Positions 26,131 through 40,380 of a DNA stretch of 64,000 nt are shown piece by piece. The notes under the pieces were generated by a model. The model worked only from the letters and a program-made list of their open reading frames with translations, ran no database searches and had not been told where the DNA came from. Origin of the DNA: Eremophila alpestris peregrina. Lineage: Eukaryota > Chordata > Aves > Passeriformes > Alaudidae. The stretch covers positions 6,570,897 to 6,634,896 of the forward strand of contig WMCF01000030.1 of the NCBI GenBank assembly GCA_009792885.1, read 5' to 3'. Positions within the stretch are counted from its first letter, which is position 1; each line of letters opens with the position of its first letter. The translations under genes and the position numbers were made by a program.

Positions 26131-29100
26131 AGAATAAAGCAGTTCTAAGACTGGCTATTTCTTAATTAATCAGATTAGTTTTACCTACCTCTACTATGAG
26201 GAGAGGATGCACCATGTATAGATAGATATCCAAGTTGCATAAGTTCCCAGTCAGAGATGAACTCCCAACCAGACTTCACCTCCCACGTCCTCAAGAGGTG
26301 ACATTGTTGCCTCATGCAGAAAGCACCCCAGTGTCATCAATTCAAGCTTATAGATACAGTCAGCATCATTATACATTTGAGTAAAAGTATTTTTAAACAG
26401 GAACATTTTCAAAATGGTTTGAAAATTAGTCATTTTGAGAATCACATGTAGTGTAAATGACCAGATGTTCTGTCAGAATTAAAAGGCTCTGGGAATTTAT
26501 TTTCCATTTCGTTCTCATGCTTTCTTATTTAACTTTGGGCAGGTAGTTACATCCATTATTTAACAAATTATTTAACAACCAATTTGTATTCATTCTTGTT
26601 GAAAATCACTTTCAAAGACAAGTGTAATCTTCTTTCTTTAATTTAATATCTTAGGTCATTCTCCTAGATTCTGAAAGGTGATCCAGTCTACTCAGTCTAC
26701 TTATGAGCCTTAACCACCAAGTATAGAAAATACCAAGGAACGTTATTTACTTCAATCTAAGGTAGAAGTAAATGAAGTAAAACAAAGCAGTGGTTTCAGA
26801 CAATGCAAAGGTGACACCAGGTTTCCAGAAGTGCCCTATCCACCAAGACTCCACATGAAACTGCACAGGACTCTCCACTGTTTGGCTTCATCAAGCTGAG
26901 AAAACATGCAGCTGAGAATATGAGAAAAGGAAGAGGGGGCTGAAATTTAGGATGGAAAAGATAAGAAACACACCTCAGCAGAGAACTGCTGGCTGCCATT
27001 TCCCCAGTGTTCAGAACAGGTGATGATGACCCCTGTTTTACTCTTCTGAAGTAAGTACTGTAACCATCACTCAATTATCCACCACAAGGACCAGGTCAAA
27101 AGAAGGTACTTACAGGCCTGACATTGTCTGGCTTCTGACATCTCCCAAGAGATTTGGGTTCTCAGATCTTTATCCAAAACCTGCCTTTGTTTTATCACAG
27201 TGCAGCAGGTAGGTAAGGAAATTACATTCCACCCACCCCCTCAACTTCCAATTAGTCTTAGGTTTTGTTGTAATTATTTCCTTCTGTTCTTTCTCACCAC
27301 CTGTCTTGTTTGCAGTAAGAAAAGCACCTGCTGTGAGTTTAAGCTTGCCCAGGGTGGAGGTGGTTAGTCATTATTCAGTGTTTTGCTTACTCACTATATT
27401 TTTCAGCTTCTGTTTTTCCTATAATCTCTTATGTTCCCAAGAACAGAAAAGATAAAAATATTATTTACTGCTACTTGACCTTTAGAGACTTAGCCCTTCC
27501 TTTTTGACCCTTTCCTATCATGTGTCTATAGAGATTTTAAACAAATATCAGAAAATCAAAGAATACATCATTAAAAATATTGTGTTTCATTCTTATATAT
27601 TTCAACTAAAAAATGATCATACACAGGTGCTGTATAACTTTTGAGTGATCCTTCTAAAATATTAGGTAAGAGCAGGCCCATTTCTGATAACGTCAAATTA
27701 AAAAAGGGAGCATGCAAGGACAAAAATACCTTCCTACCTACATAAAAACAAAAAACCAACCAACTATAGTATACTATATAAACCAACCAATGAGTCTACT
27801 ATAATTGCATCTGTGTTCTTAGAGGTTGTTTAGGTTTCAGATTTTTCTTTTCCTTTTTTTTTCTAACAATGAATTCCCAGCACATTTTTAATGGACAGAG
27901 GTCTTAATGAGACTGAAGTAGACCAGAGAAATTTTGCTGAATCAGAGCCAACTGCTCAGCACCTTAGCAAATCAAGTGTCAAATTAATTTATTTGGTTAT
28001 TGAGCCCATCATTTTGAAAAGAAAAGCTTTGTATATTTATATGTAGATCATCTAGCCACTTTCTCTGACACAGTTGACTATGAAACAGCCTTGGAGAGAA
28101 AAAGAGAACAATTTTCCTTAGGTATGTATTTGTGTCTACAATACCAAACATTTCTTGGGCCCTGCCGAACCCAACAGTCAGTTCCAATTTCTGTGTGGCA
28201 CTTTTCCTTTTGATCAACTTGTTATACAGCTGTTGACATTTTTGGTATTTAAAATAAATAAAATAATATAATACCATCTCAGAAGTTTGGTATATTTTAG
28301 ACCAAGTCATTATTGTTTGGACAGGAATTTGCTTCCAGTAACTAATTTAAAATATTTTTCTGCAATTATCTCACTATATTCTCTGTTGTTTCCATTCTTT
28401 TATGGTTTGTGCCAAGCATAGCTGCAAGAGAAATTTACAAGCCTATATAAATATTGTCATTATCGTTCACTGTATTCTTATACACTATAATCCTTCTTGC
28501 TTGCTTTAACAAATCTTAGTTCTTACAAAATAAAAAACCCAACAAAACAATCCCACCAAAAAAACAAAACAAAAGAACCAAAAGAACCCCAAAGAAATAA
28601 AAAATTAAGTTTTCTTTTAAAGATATTTTTAAAAGAAGGGTGCTTGATTTCTTTTTAAGTGAATCAACTAAATTTAAATATTTCTGTAAGGAAAATAGTT
28701 TTTCTTGTTTTCCCAGTACTGTCAGTGAGGGCTCCCCTAGAGGGAACTTCACTCGAACTCGTGCTCTGGAGCACTCCCTGAAGGAGCCTCTTTTCCTTGC
28801 TAAATGCTTACTGCTTACAGAGCCTGCTGAGAAAAGGCTTCTGCTTACTTCACACACTTCCTGTTTTCTAGTCAACCCCTGGCTATAAAATTGCTAAAAG
28901 CCATAAAGAGGATTCTAAAATGAATCATGATTCATGTTCATGGAAAGACCAACAGCTCTAATTTTATGAGATTACTATTGCTTGTACTTCAGCCCTTTGG
29001 GAGACATAAAGAAAAGAAAGACTTTCTAGTGGAACCTTAGATATATACACAGAGAAAGTAAAAATAAAAAATTGCATTTGAGAGTTTTTTCTATTTACTC

Positions 29101-32100
29101 AGCAGCCATTTAAGGGCTCAGGAATCCCCTATAACTTACATGTCCTCTGTCCTGTCAGCAACCATGTAGTCTTGTTCCTGACTTCAGTTGTGAGACACAG
29201 GGCCTCAGTCATAGTTCATGCACACCCACTGTCTATTTTAAAGAACAAGGTGCCACTAAATATCTTTAACATGCACTTCTCCTTGGATTCTGTAATATTA
29301 CTCTTCTGCAGTTAGTTCCACTCAGTGGGATATGACCAATCCTTCACTCTTCTTGGTTCGCATGGAGATAAGCTCATGTGGTTACCCATGTGAATAAAGC
29401 ATCTTGGATACACAACAGAGCACATTCTTCATGGCTAGGTTAAGGGATAAATTACATTTTCTTCTACATGAAGGAATATTATAAGAAACATGTCATAAAA
29501 TTTCTTTCTTTTTAAGCTATAATATTCTAATAGTCAGTATTCATAGCAATGAAGACTCAAATAACCAACCTTTCTCTTTTTGTTTATATAGCAATGTTCT
29601 CACTGATAACTCTTCAGTGTAGTTTTTTTCTGTTGTGTTTGAAGGCTCAGATTAGATTTTAGGACATAATCTGCACTCAGTAAATAAGGATAATAAACAT
29701 TAGACAATAATCTAATGTATCAATTCAACACATAAATTAAATATATATAGATTTTTGAAAAGAGAATTCCTTCAATGTGTTTAAATGCAGTTCTCTTAAA
29801 TTTGATCACAAAGACATTAATGAACAAACAAGCATGTATCAAGTTCTTATTCAAGTTTAACAAACCACTACTTTGAATAGTCAGGGCTTGGTATAAACAC
29901 AGCTGCGACAGTTTTTGTTTCTCTGTTCCATGACCATAAAAAAAGTTCTGTCCTCTAAAGGCACCACTGAAATCCCTACTTCTTCACCCAAAACTTAATG
30001 TGCAGAGTTTGATCCTTAACTTTGCGTTAACTTTTACATGGGAAAAAAACCAAAAAACCCCAAAAATTCAGAAGACAAGGTAGTTTATGGCAAAAAATGC
30101 AGAACTATTCAGAATGTGCTTAGAATGCATTTTTAAGTGATTAAAATATGTTAATGCACTGATCTTTTGCACACCATGCAGTATATAATTTTACTTGTTA
30201 ATACCAGTGAGGAAGGTAGTGATTCTCCCTGCACCAGACACTGCTCTTTAGAAAGAGGAAATTGGTTTTTTTCTACTGTTTTTCAAGGTCTTTGACAAGA
30301 TTTTCTTTTCTATGAGGAAATAAGTGTATGTTATTTCAATCTATTCTACAATAATGATTGTGGTTTTTGTTAAAATTTACATACCTATCTGTGTACAGAA
30401 GGTAGGCCAGGAAATAAAGACATGAAATTTGAGCCCAGAAAATTTGGTAAATAAAGATTAAAATCACTTAAGAAAAAATATTAGTGCTGAGAAATATACG
30501 TAAAAATTTCATTTTCCACATTCATGCAAAACATAGAACTTGGTTACACAAAACCTAGATTTACACTATCATGTATTAAGTTTGAATATTCTTATCTGAA
30601 AAATGTCCAGGGAATTTAAAAAGAGATGATTTAAAGAAAAAGGTAAGTACAATTTATAACAATGTAATTAGACAGTGAAAAATAAGGATATCTCTCAAAC
30701 ATAACTAAACAATAGTACAGGCATGTATTTGACTTTTAGATAAGTCGATGAAGAAGAAAATATATGCATGTATAATGTGTTGTTAATTTTTTTTTTAGAA
30801 AGTTGTTTTGAAAGTAAATACTATTTATTTCTTTTCAATGCATTCTTTGTTCCTGGCACAAACCATGTTTTCCAGATCAAACTATTTTCTAAACACATGA
30901 GCTTGTATTTACTGGGCAAGTTGGATGTCAGCTTAGTGATAGCCATGTGCACAATACCTCTGTCACAGACTGTAAGCCTTCCCTTTAGTGTACACTTACA
31001 GCTTTCATTCAGAAATTCAGTATATTCTTGTTGCTCAGCCTCTGTCATATAAAAGCACTGAAGCTTTATTAACAATTAAGCAATTAAGAAAAATCACAAA
31101 AACAACAACAATAGGAGGCAATCTGCGTAGTAACTTTAAGTGCATATTAAAAAAAAAGACTTTAAAAAGTTAATTAAATACTTAATAACTACTCTAACGA
31201 TTGGAGGTCCTTTCATCTTAAGCCTTATCAATAAATTCAGCCTCAATTCCACATGGTCATCATCTAGTTCAGATTTGGTTGTGCCTGCCTTTTCTTTATC
31301 TGGCACCTGAGTATTTTAACTGCTCCTGGCATTCAGTTTTTCTCTTTCCCATTTAATTTGTAATTCTACTTTTAGAAGCCAATCACACCTTTGAACATAA
31401 CTGTCCAGCCAGTCCATGTGCAAAATACACAGCGAGCTACAGAAAATGATTATGGCACAGTGTGCAATCAGACCTTGAAACCGTGTCAAAAGTAACCTTG
31501 AGCCCTGTTGTCCTCAGGCAGTATGCAGGAACGTCTGATGCTCACACGTACAAAACAGTCTGTTCTGACTAAGAGGATTTGAAGGTGATTCCTGGGTTAG
31601 CAGGAAGAACAAAGGTACATGGTATAAATAGGAGGAATACATGAAAGCAATCAACTTAAGGAAATATGACATTTCATGTCCCTGCATCAATGGGTCAAAG
31701 ATTACTGCTTCATGTGGCATATGAGAGAGAATGCAGCAAGAGGAGCTAATGGATGGAAATATTGGTACTTTACATAAGACCTCACTCTTACACTTCAGGA
31801 TGGAGCAACCATTTGGTGGGGTTTTATCCCCCCTGAGCTAAGCAGTGAATAGTGTTAAATATGTTCCTCAAGCACTCACAAGTCTGAATGATTCCAAACA
31901 GGGAATACTTGTTGGCATTCAGCAATTTCTTGGTCCTACAGGAGAACGAATTTTTATCTTTGCACTAGTCTTGGATGCTGCAATATTAAAAGTGCTACTT
32001 TAATGAGGAACTCTCCTATTTTACAGGACAGAAAAGAGTCAGTGCCCAAGGGAAATGTCCAGGCAAGAAGAAATTTCTTGTAACAGCTGCTCTTAAAAAT

Positions 32101-32861
32101 GTTTGACCTTATTTCGACTGTAGAAAAAATTAGGGAACCATGTAAAATGTTAAAAAAAAGTGTAAAAGTAGCACAGGAAGAAATTAACATTCTACTCAAT
32201 AGTTCTTCCCTTCTTCTCTGTTCTCTTGACTATAAGAATCATCATTATTTTAAAGGCCAGTATTTTAATAATCACTGTATCTGCAAACCATACATTCTGC
32301 TTAGCAATATTGTCTTATTCTGAAACATAAAAATTTAAAGTATGTTACAATTTAGGATCACAGGAGATAAAAAATAGTTGGGTTTCTTTTTTCAACTACT
32401 CCATATTTTCCTAAAGTGATTTGCTTTTTATATATATATCAGATAATGTTCATTGAGATATAATTCACACCTGTAATTTCTTTAAAAGTCGTATTTTCTT
32501 AATTTAAGAAATGCATGACAGTTTAAAGTAATAAAAGCTTATTATTTAAAAGGGGCAACATTTATCTATTTCTTACTAATTTTGTAAAAGAAATTTCAGT
32601 TTCAGATAAGTACCCATTTTATACATAACAATTGGAACAATAAACTGTGTAGGTTCAAGCAAATACTTAGTTTTCTATTAGTAACTGAACAGTATAGGAG
32701 AAAAACAGAGAAATATTAAAATATTTCCATTTGTATTAAGAGTATGTTTTCTTCACTTGGCCAAAATTGGAAACTTCTTAAACTAATTTTCTGTTGAATT
32801 AAATAATCACATACTGTATAAAAGGTCACCTAGAGATGTTTTATTTAAAAAAAAATATATG
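26131..32861. other. Intronic sequence, no gene recognised
   Basis: AT-rich and stop-rich in all frames. Poly-A/C low-complexity patches occur at 28531-28604 and 30042-30066. The segment 28720-28880 is noticeably richer in G+C than its flanks and is crossed by open frames on both strands (119 and 82 codons). The minus-strand frame ends in a run of hydrophobic residues derived only from the T-rich complement of the A-rich patch, so I do not call it a gene. Confidence 0.7.
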
Positions 32862-33437
32862 TGTCCATTTTGACTGGGATTGAGTTAATTTTCTTCATAA
32901 TGGCTGGTATGGGGCTGTGTTTTGGATTTGTGCTGAACAAAGGTTAATAGAGATGTTTTTGTTATTGCTGAGTGATAGTTGCACAGAACCAAGGCCTTTT
33001 CTGCTTTCTGTACTGCCACACTGGGGAGGAAGCTGGGGATGCATGGGAGACTGGGAGGAGACTCAGATGGGACAGGTGACCCCAACTGAACAAAGGAATA
33101 TTCTAGACCATATGACATCATGCTTAGCATAGAAAGTGGAGGGAAGAAGGAAGAAGGAGAGGGACATTTGGACTGATGGTGTTTGTCTTCCTAAATAACT
33201 TTAACATGTGATGGCTCCCTGCTCTCCTGGAGATGGCTGAACATCTGCCTGCCCATGGAAAGGACTGAATTAATGTTTTGTTTTGCTTTGCTTTTATGTG
33301 TGGCTTTTGCTTTCGCTATTTAAACTGTCTTTATCTCAACCCATGAGTTTTCTGGCTTTTATCCTTCTTGTTTTCTCCCTGATCTTACAGGTAAAGGAGT
33401 GAGTGAACAACTGAGTCGGTTAAATGAAACCATGACA
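32862..33437 (+). mobile_element. Solo LTR of an avian endogenous retrovirus, near full length
   Basis: It begins TGTCC, contains 'gagttaattttcttcataat', 'ggggctgtgttttggatttg', 'ctggagatggctgaacatct' and 'tttatctcaacccatgag', and ends CATGACA. These are the ordered blocks of a common bird ERV LTR family. About 576 bases lie between the TG and CA ends, with no internal retroviral genes on either side, which indicates a solo LTR left by recombination. I see no convincing target-site duplication (flanks atatg and acaca), so it is old or the edge is off by a few bases. Other copies lie at 57.9 and 61.4 kb. The open frames inside it are not genes. Confidence 0.88.
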
Positions 33438-34843
33438 ACACACCAAAATCCTGATTTTTGAAGGGAATTGACTATCCATTTTTTATGGAGTTTTCCATAT
33501 CTTTTGTGTTGATCATGTAGGCTTCTATAGCTACAGCTATATATACTACAGCTGTTTTCAAATAGTCACTAGTTATTACAGAATGTACTAGCCCAGCATT
33601 CAAAGAATGACACTCGTATTCTTTAATCCACCACTGATCTTCTGAATGTCTATGAAGTTATCACCTCTTGCTACTTCATTACTTCTGCTCATTTCCAATG
33701 AGTATACACACTTCTCTGTGAGAAAGCTCAGTAAATGAACAGTTTTATCTAAGATGATGTAGTTTGATTCCTAATCCCCTGAGTGATACACAAAATCCAT
33801 AGTTAAACAAACTGCTTTAAACTCTTCTTTGTCTTGAGGAGTAAATTCTAATTGAAGATATTTAATAATATTCCATCTTACAACCACTATAAAACAATAG
33901 AAACAAATATGTGATAACTTTTGGGGTGTCTAATGTTCAAAATTCTGCATTTCCCCCTAAACTCTGGCTCACTGTGTATTCAAGAAGACTAAAAAGGTAA
34001 TTTTTATCTGTAAACACTGCTCTCTTGATTTTTTTTTTAAAGCTGAAGTTCTGACAGCACTTCCAGTACATCTCCCATATATTTTATAAATATTTCAGAC
34101 AATTGTCTTGTATGCCTAGGCAAGAGAGAACTGTGCAACTGGCCAGACTTTAAAAGAATCTATGTACTCAGGAGTCAAGTTGTGTGAACAAATTGCCTAC
34201 AGTCCCTAAACCAATGTTTTGGAATGTTTTGTAAATACTGTAAAATGTCTCATTTGCTAAAGTACAGGTAGTTGCTTACGGGCAACATAACCAAATTTGT
34301 TTAACATTTGCCAGTCAGACTTGCCTCATGTAGGATGTCATAAGTGATTTTGATCGATTTTGATTGATTATTCTATTTCAGGGAAGTATCAAGTAAAATA
34401 AACCAGCAGAAATGGAAAACAATTATTTACAACATAAACTTACAGCACACTGAATTGGATGTAGTTTTTTTGAATACTGGTATAGTTCAAGAGCATCCTG
34501 CAGGTGATCTTCCAAATTAAAAACAAGGAAAGTCAGAAAATCACAATTTGCTCAGACACATGCTGACTCTAACTTTTGTTATTTTACTCTACAGTACAGG
34601 GACTTTCTCTAAACCTGTCTGCTTACATTAAATTTTTAAACACTGCTATGTTGTAGTGATCAGTGAGACCAACCAAAGACCCTGCTCAGAATCTTTTAAT
34701 GCAGTTCTGCTTTTCATATAAGTAACAGTAAGCATGATTCATTTTACCAGAAAAGGGAAGATGGTCAGTTCTTTCCTAAGTAAAACATATTAAATTGTTA
34801 ACATGTCAAACTATATTTGGCATCATGAGTTCTTATTTTCTCA
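33438..34843. other. Intronic sequence between LTR and CR1, nothing recognised
   Basis: Unique-looking AT-rich DNA. The only small structures seen are a short imperfect repeat of gattttgat near 34350 and a TATATATA patch near 33540. Confidence 0.7.
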
Positions 34844-35483
34844 GCCCTGCCAAGCAGGACTTGGGGGTGCTGGTGAGTGGGAGACTGGACATGACCCTAA
34901 AATGTGTGCTTGCATTTGTTACAGCAAATAATATCCTGGGCTGCAACAAAAGAAGCAAGACCAGCAAGCTGAGGAAGGTGGTTGTGTCCCTACACTCTGG
35001 ACTCTGGTGAGCCCCTCCTGGAATCCCCAGCTCAGGAAGGACATTCACCTTTGTGAGTGAATCCAGAGGAGGGCTGCTAAATTGGTTGGAGGTATGAAGC
35101 ACCACTCCTTTCAGGAGAATTGAGATTATTCATCCTGGGAAAGGGAAGGCTTTGGAATGACCTGATTGTGTCCCACAAGAAAGATACAGAGGGACTGTTA
35201 CAAAAGCATGAAGTGACAGGACAGGTGGGAATGGTTTCAAACTGAGAGTACATTTAGATATTAGAAAAAAAATTATTTACTGGGGGTGGTGAAGAACTGG
35301 AAGAGGTTGCCCAGAGAAGCTGTGAATGCCCCTTCCCTGGCAGTGTTCAAGGCCAGGCTGGATGGGGCTCTGAGGAACCTGGTCTAGTGGAAAATGTCCG
35401 TGCCTGTGGCATGGGGGTTGGAATTAAATTACTTTTAAGGTGCCTTCAAACCTAAGCCATTCTATGAATCTATGACTATATGA
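34844..35483 (+). mobile_element. CR1 LINE fragment, 5'-truncated, with 3' end
   Basis: It starts in the reverse-transcriptase C-terminal region: the plus frame reads KQDLGVLVSGRLDM and then NNILGCNKRS, close to the usual CR1 KDLGVLVDEKLDM and ILGCIKRS. It then passes through 'agaggttgcccagagaagct', 'gttcaaggccaggctggatg' and 'ggaacctggtctagtgg'. It ends in the terminal repeat tctatgaatctatgactata. Several frameshifts and stops show it is inactive. It is the same orientation and general type as the copy at 41.7-43.2 kb. Confidence 0.94.
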
Positions 35484-36559
35484 TTTTTCTGACCTTGTCT
35501 TCTATTTACTTCTTCTTATAAATAGAAAATTGCATAGGTGATTCATTAGAATTTCTAAAGCAGTATCTCTCTATATATTATTTCCCTAAGACATCAATTT
35601 CGTTTCCCCTAGACAGGGTATATCAAAGTCATACATTCTGAGTACTGCCTGTGGAAAAAAAATTAAATTGTGGAAAGGGTAAAATGTCACCAATTTAGAA
35701 CTTCTGTGGTGACTGGTCTTTTTATGTTTCTAAATGAAATTTTTCTTCATTAAGATGACATGGAAGGTGTTTCCAGAGATGAGAATTTTAATATATTCTT
35801 CTTTTAGGTACCATCTTTTGCCAGATACCCTGATGCAAGCAATTTGTCCTTGATGATTCAGCTATATAGCTAACTGATTACCAGACTGAGATACTTCTTT
35901 GTTAGAGTGATTAGCTTCCTCTTATGATCTTTGCATATTATTGCAGATTCAAGTTATTAAAATAAAAGAAAGACATTCTCTGCAATAAGAGAAGATATTG
36001 CATCTTAAGGAAAACAATCTGAAGGTGAAAACTGGATGCCTTAAATTGAAAGGCATAAGTAAGTCCTACTGATTTAAACAGCAGGAGGATTTCATCAGGA
36101 ATGTTAGAAAAATTTGTCACACAGGTTATAGAATATATTGCATGCAGTTATGAAGAAGAAATAGAGTTCAAGGTCTGTGTTATTTTAGCAGGTATGCACA
36201 ATGGATTTTTATTTTCCCCATAAAGTTTCTCTTTCAGAAGACTGTGTTTGAAGTAAATCTCTGGAATATTTTCTCATAAGTGCTGTCCATGTACATATCC
36301 TCTATAAAGGTCATGAGGGGGGCAAAGTATTTTTAATATAAAGCATTGCCTATGAAGATAAATTATTATTAAATATTTTTTTTTTAGATTTTTAAAGGTG
36401 CCTAAGAGATAAAACTTATTGAAAACTGACTGATACTTACTGAAAAGTAGAAGTCTAACTGGATTTTATTTTCTCTTATCAGCCACAGGCATGACCAGCT
36501 GGCTTCAGTAGGCACTGTAAAGCTCTCAGTAAAATTAACTTGCATTTCAATTGAGCCTT
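35484..36559. other. Intronic sequence between two CR1 fragments
   Basis: AT-rich, with no recognised feature. The two flanking CR1 pieces share orientation but represent overlapping parts of the element, so this is not one split copy. Confidence 0.65.
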
Positions 36560-36865
36560 GCCTAGAATCACAGGAAAAAACACAGGAATACACTGGGAGA
36601 GAAGCAGCTGGAGAGCAGCCTCCAGAAAGGGGTATGGGGATGCTGATCAGCAGCAGGAGTTATCAGGGTGCCTGGGCAGCCCAAAGGACAAACTCCATCC
36701 TGGGGTTCATCATCAGCTGCTCACACTGGACATTTATCCCACCTCATTCAGTCTCCCCTTGAGTTCTGGGCCCCACGATTTAAGAAGAATGTGAAGGTCC
36801 TTGGTTCCATCCAGAGGATGGCACCAAAGCTGGTGTTTGGACTCAAATGCATGAGAGAAAAGATT
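36560..36865 (+). mobile_element. CR1 LINE internal fragment
   Basis: The segment contains 'ggagagcagcctccagaaag', 'catcctggggttcatcatca', 'gttctgggccccacgattta' and 'agaatgtgaaggtccttggt', all in the order found in the CR1 reverse-transcriptase C-terminal region. It lacks the 3' UTR and terminal repeat, and it contains internal deletions relative to typical copies (the tract encoding the region just before WAPRF is shortened). The two overlapping open frames across it (78 and 100 codons) are CR1 debris. Confidence 0.85.
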
Positions 36866-39800
36866 GTTCACAAAGGCCCCTTTTTCTCTCCTCATAAAAT
36901 AACCAAAGTATTTCAATTCTGCCATTCTGAAAAACAGCAGAAATTTCCATACACCAAGATAACTAATTGAAATATTCTTTCTTTAACAATAGATTTGCAG
37001 CATTTGAAAATGAAGATAAGACCATTTGAGAAAGAAACAATCCTGATTCTAGCATTGTAGAGACCATATATATAAGTAGATACAAAGTGCCACGAGCTCC
37101 TGATTGTGGTTATATAGAAAAAAACAGTTATTCTCCTTTCACTTTACTTACTATTAAAAAAAAACAGTTGGTTTTGGGTTTTTCTTCTTTTTTTCTTCTT
37201 TTTTTTTTTTTGTCACTCTGTAATCCACATTAGCAGAAAAGAGAAATCTTTTGCTTTGAGAAGTCATCAACTGAAGCAATGTAATTTCTCCCAAGAACAA
37301 GGGAAAAGATGAAATTAGGACCTCATGAGTCATAGCTTTTTCTCTCTTCTATTTTGGGACTACAACATCTGTAAGCTACCCTTTATTCAAGGATATGCAG
37401 AATTTAATTCCTTGTATTTTTATCAAGGACTAATCCAAGTCCTTGATTAAAAACAATTAACAATCTAGGACAGAATGTGTGTTTGATTCCTCCTACTTCC
37501 CACGGTAAAATAAAAATGACACACAGAAAGTGTGGGATTTTTTGGCTGCTGGTTTGGCTTGTTTCCCCTCTGTCCAACAAACAGGAATTCCCTTGAAATT
37601 TTCTGGTAAAAGGAAAACTATACAGAAGTTAAGGTGATTTACAGTGAAATCTCCTGGATGTTTACAGTAGCTAAGTCAACAGTATCAAAAACAATGTTTT
37701 AATGGCAGAATTTCTCCCTGAAAGATTTTCAGCAGAAAAAAATTTTCACTGATAATGTCTTGATGGGGACTAATGCAATCCCACTGAAAGTATAAAGGCA
37801 TGAAATGTTTCTCATGATTAATCAGTCTCAATGTGGCACTGGGTTGTGGGCTAGACAATATCTGTAAATCAATGTTTTATTTGTTACCTTCTTATTTGAC
37901 TAAAATATCTTCTAATAGAAACTCAACTAGTCATTTACAGAAGAGATTATAGCAAAGCCATAATGCAGTTAGGTACCTACTTGCTATTAAAACGTGCAAA
38001 TATTTTCAAGGAGCACAAATATTTACAATCAGACAACTTGTTATACATGGAATGCAAGTGAAATGTGAAAAATCATTAAATTGTTTCAAAAAGAGTCACA
38101 CACCTGAGTAAATGTTAAACACTGATTTAAAAGTTCTAGCAGCAATGAAATTATTCATTATACTTACAGAAATTGGTTTTGTTTCTTTACATGTCTAGGA
38201 CCTGACTTTATGCAAATTAAGATTTTATGAGTGATGAAACTTAGGTACCTTCTGGTTCTATTCTTGTCTCTTAAATTCTTCTGAAATATATTTACTTATT
38301 TTACCTTTTCCCAGATCCCAAAGTGGGGGTACTTAGTTTTAGGAAACACATGCGATACAATCCACAGATGGTGTGAAAATGGGGAGCAGAAAAATGGAAG
38401 GCTCTTAAATAATTTTGTCCTTCTCGCTTTTTCAGCAGTAATTTTATTACATCCAGTGCTGTTATTGCTTTCTCAGAGCCACTGTGAGCTTTAAATGAAC
38501 AAGTGCTATCGCAGGAGACTTGGCACTAATGAAAGCCAAAAGGACACATTATTTTGGTTTCCTAAATGGAAACCATAATTTTCAATTAGAAAGCAGAAGT
38601 GAAAAGATGAAAATGGATGGCCTTTCTCAGCTGCTAACCTGGAGATATCTATTGAAGAATGCACTTAACATCCATCACCAGAAAAGCTTTATTCATTCAT
38701 AATTCTCAGATATTTTACAAAGGCTTTTGGGGATATTAAAGCAAAAAAATCCATGTGCTCTAAAATGGAAACTCCAAAACCACACTGGAAACATGTTTTT
38801 AGCTCTCTATATTGTACATTCATATACTGTATGAATAGGCATTGAAAAGTAGTAAAGATATTTTGATCCTTCAGTGTCTGCTCTCATTGGAAGGAAATAC
38901 ATGGGAGGAATAAAATAACTCAGGAAAGAATGCATTTGTTTTGTGCCATCCTTCCAAGAGCTGGTGCAATCATGCAACTTTTAAACTCTTTTAACCTCTG
39001 CAAGATGCTCCCCTGTCTCCTTGTGAGCAACATAATGACATTTACCTCACACACACACTATTGCCATTCTGATTATGTCAACAGGCTCATTTCCAGGGAT
39101 GGTTAGATTAAGTTACACTTTTCTTCTTTTTTCCTTCTAATTTCTGTATGAGATATTATCTCCTACAAAATGACAGATTTAACATGCATTTCTTTTAGCC
39201 AGCTAGAATTTGCATAATAGTATCAAAAGCATGTCTCTCACAGTAACTTTCTGGATAACATGTCTAGCACACAGCTGGGTAAACACATGTATTGGGTTAG
39301 TAACTGGCTCACAGATCAAGCCCTATGGGTCCTTTTACACTGCCTTGTAGCTTTTTGTTCTGTTTTACTGTATAGGCTATGATAAATTTTTTTTTTCTGT
39401 AAGATTATGTTCTACTGTCTTAGTCAACTGGGTCAATCCATCAAGCCTGGAGAAAGTGGATTTTGTTGCATTTAGGTAACAGGAACTCTGCCAAAATTTT
39501 CCTGACACTTTTGACAATTACATTTCAACAATCAATTTACCTAATTTTCTAAGCTCTATGAGACTACACATAGCTTCTGTATGAAGATGACATTTCTGTA
39601 TGAAGATGACACCAGAACTTAAGTATTTGTTGCTTCTGATATTTGAAATGGAAGAGTCTGAATCAAATGGTATATGGATACAGCTTATGAGCTGCATTTG
39701 CACAGATCCAATTTCTGTGACTGTAATAATAGAATTAAAATATGAGAAAAATGTAAGTTCTACCAAAAGCAAAAAAAGAAAAATTAAAGATCATATTTGC

Positions 39801-40377
39801 AATGTCTACAAAAATGTGTCAGTAGCAGTGGGATTAACAGTTGTCATTCTGGGAGTTTAGAATTAAACCAAACTAGAGAATCAGCTGTGAAAACTGACAT
39901 TAGCTAACAAATTCTTAGCCAACTGAGAAGAAACATGGGGAACCAAACTGGCTAGGAAATCTGCATGAAGCTTACAGATATAAGTGAGGCAATGTAGAGA
40001 ATGTATTGTCTTCAACAATAGAAACAGTCATAATAAGCTTAATGAGTCTAAATAAACCTCCTTCCTGTGTAAGCATTAAATCTATTTTCTTAGCACACTC
40101 CAGCTCCTGGGTCATTCCCGTGTTTTATTACCTCTGGCCTTCTCCACCAGGAGACCACCTTTAGGTTTCCTGTGCTAGTGGAATCACACACACTGGGGGT
40201 AGAGAAGGGCTGTCCAGAGGCACAGAGGGGGACATACACCTGTATATCAAAATTTAAAATACAGAGTAATTCTGTACAGCAATTACACTATTGAAGTTCA
40301 ACATCTTGTAGAGTAGTGTACACAAGAATCTTGCCCATGGGGTCATATACTGCTTGCTTTATTTGATTACTGCTGAA
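36866..40377. other. Intronic sequence, no gene recognised
   Basis: Holds a pyrimidine-rich TTC/T tract (37176-37211) and an exact tandem duplication with a 19-base period at 39575-39611 (ttctgtatgaagatgaca twice). The remainder looks unique. The stretch 40090-40230 is richer in G+C than its neighbours and unclassified. Confidence 0.7.
39575..39611. repeat. 19-bp tandem duplication
   Basis: The 18-mer ttctgtatgaagatgaca occurs at 39575-39592 and again at 39594-39611, separated by one T, giving a period of 19. The absence of any mismatch suggests a recent slippage event or a collapsed or expanded assembly. Confidence 0.9.
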
Positions 40378-40380
40378 CAG

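Noticed and set aside
28516..28875. 119-codon minus-strand open frame ending in a hydrophobic run
   Set aside because: The apparent membrane segment is the complement of an A/C-rich low-complexity patch.
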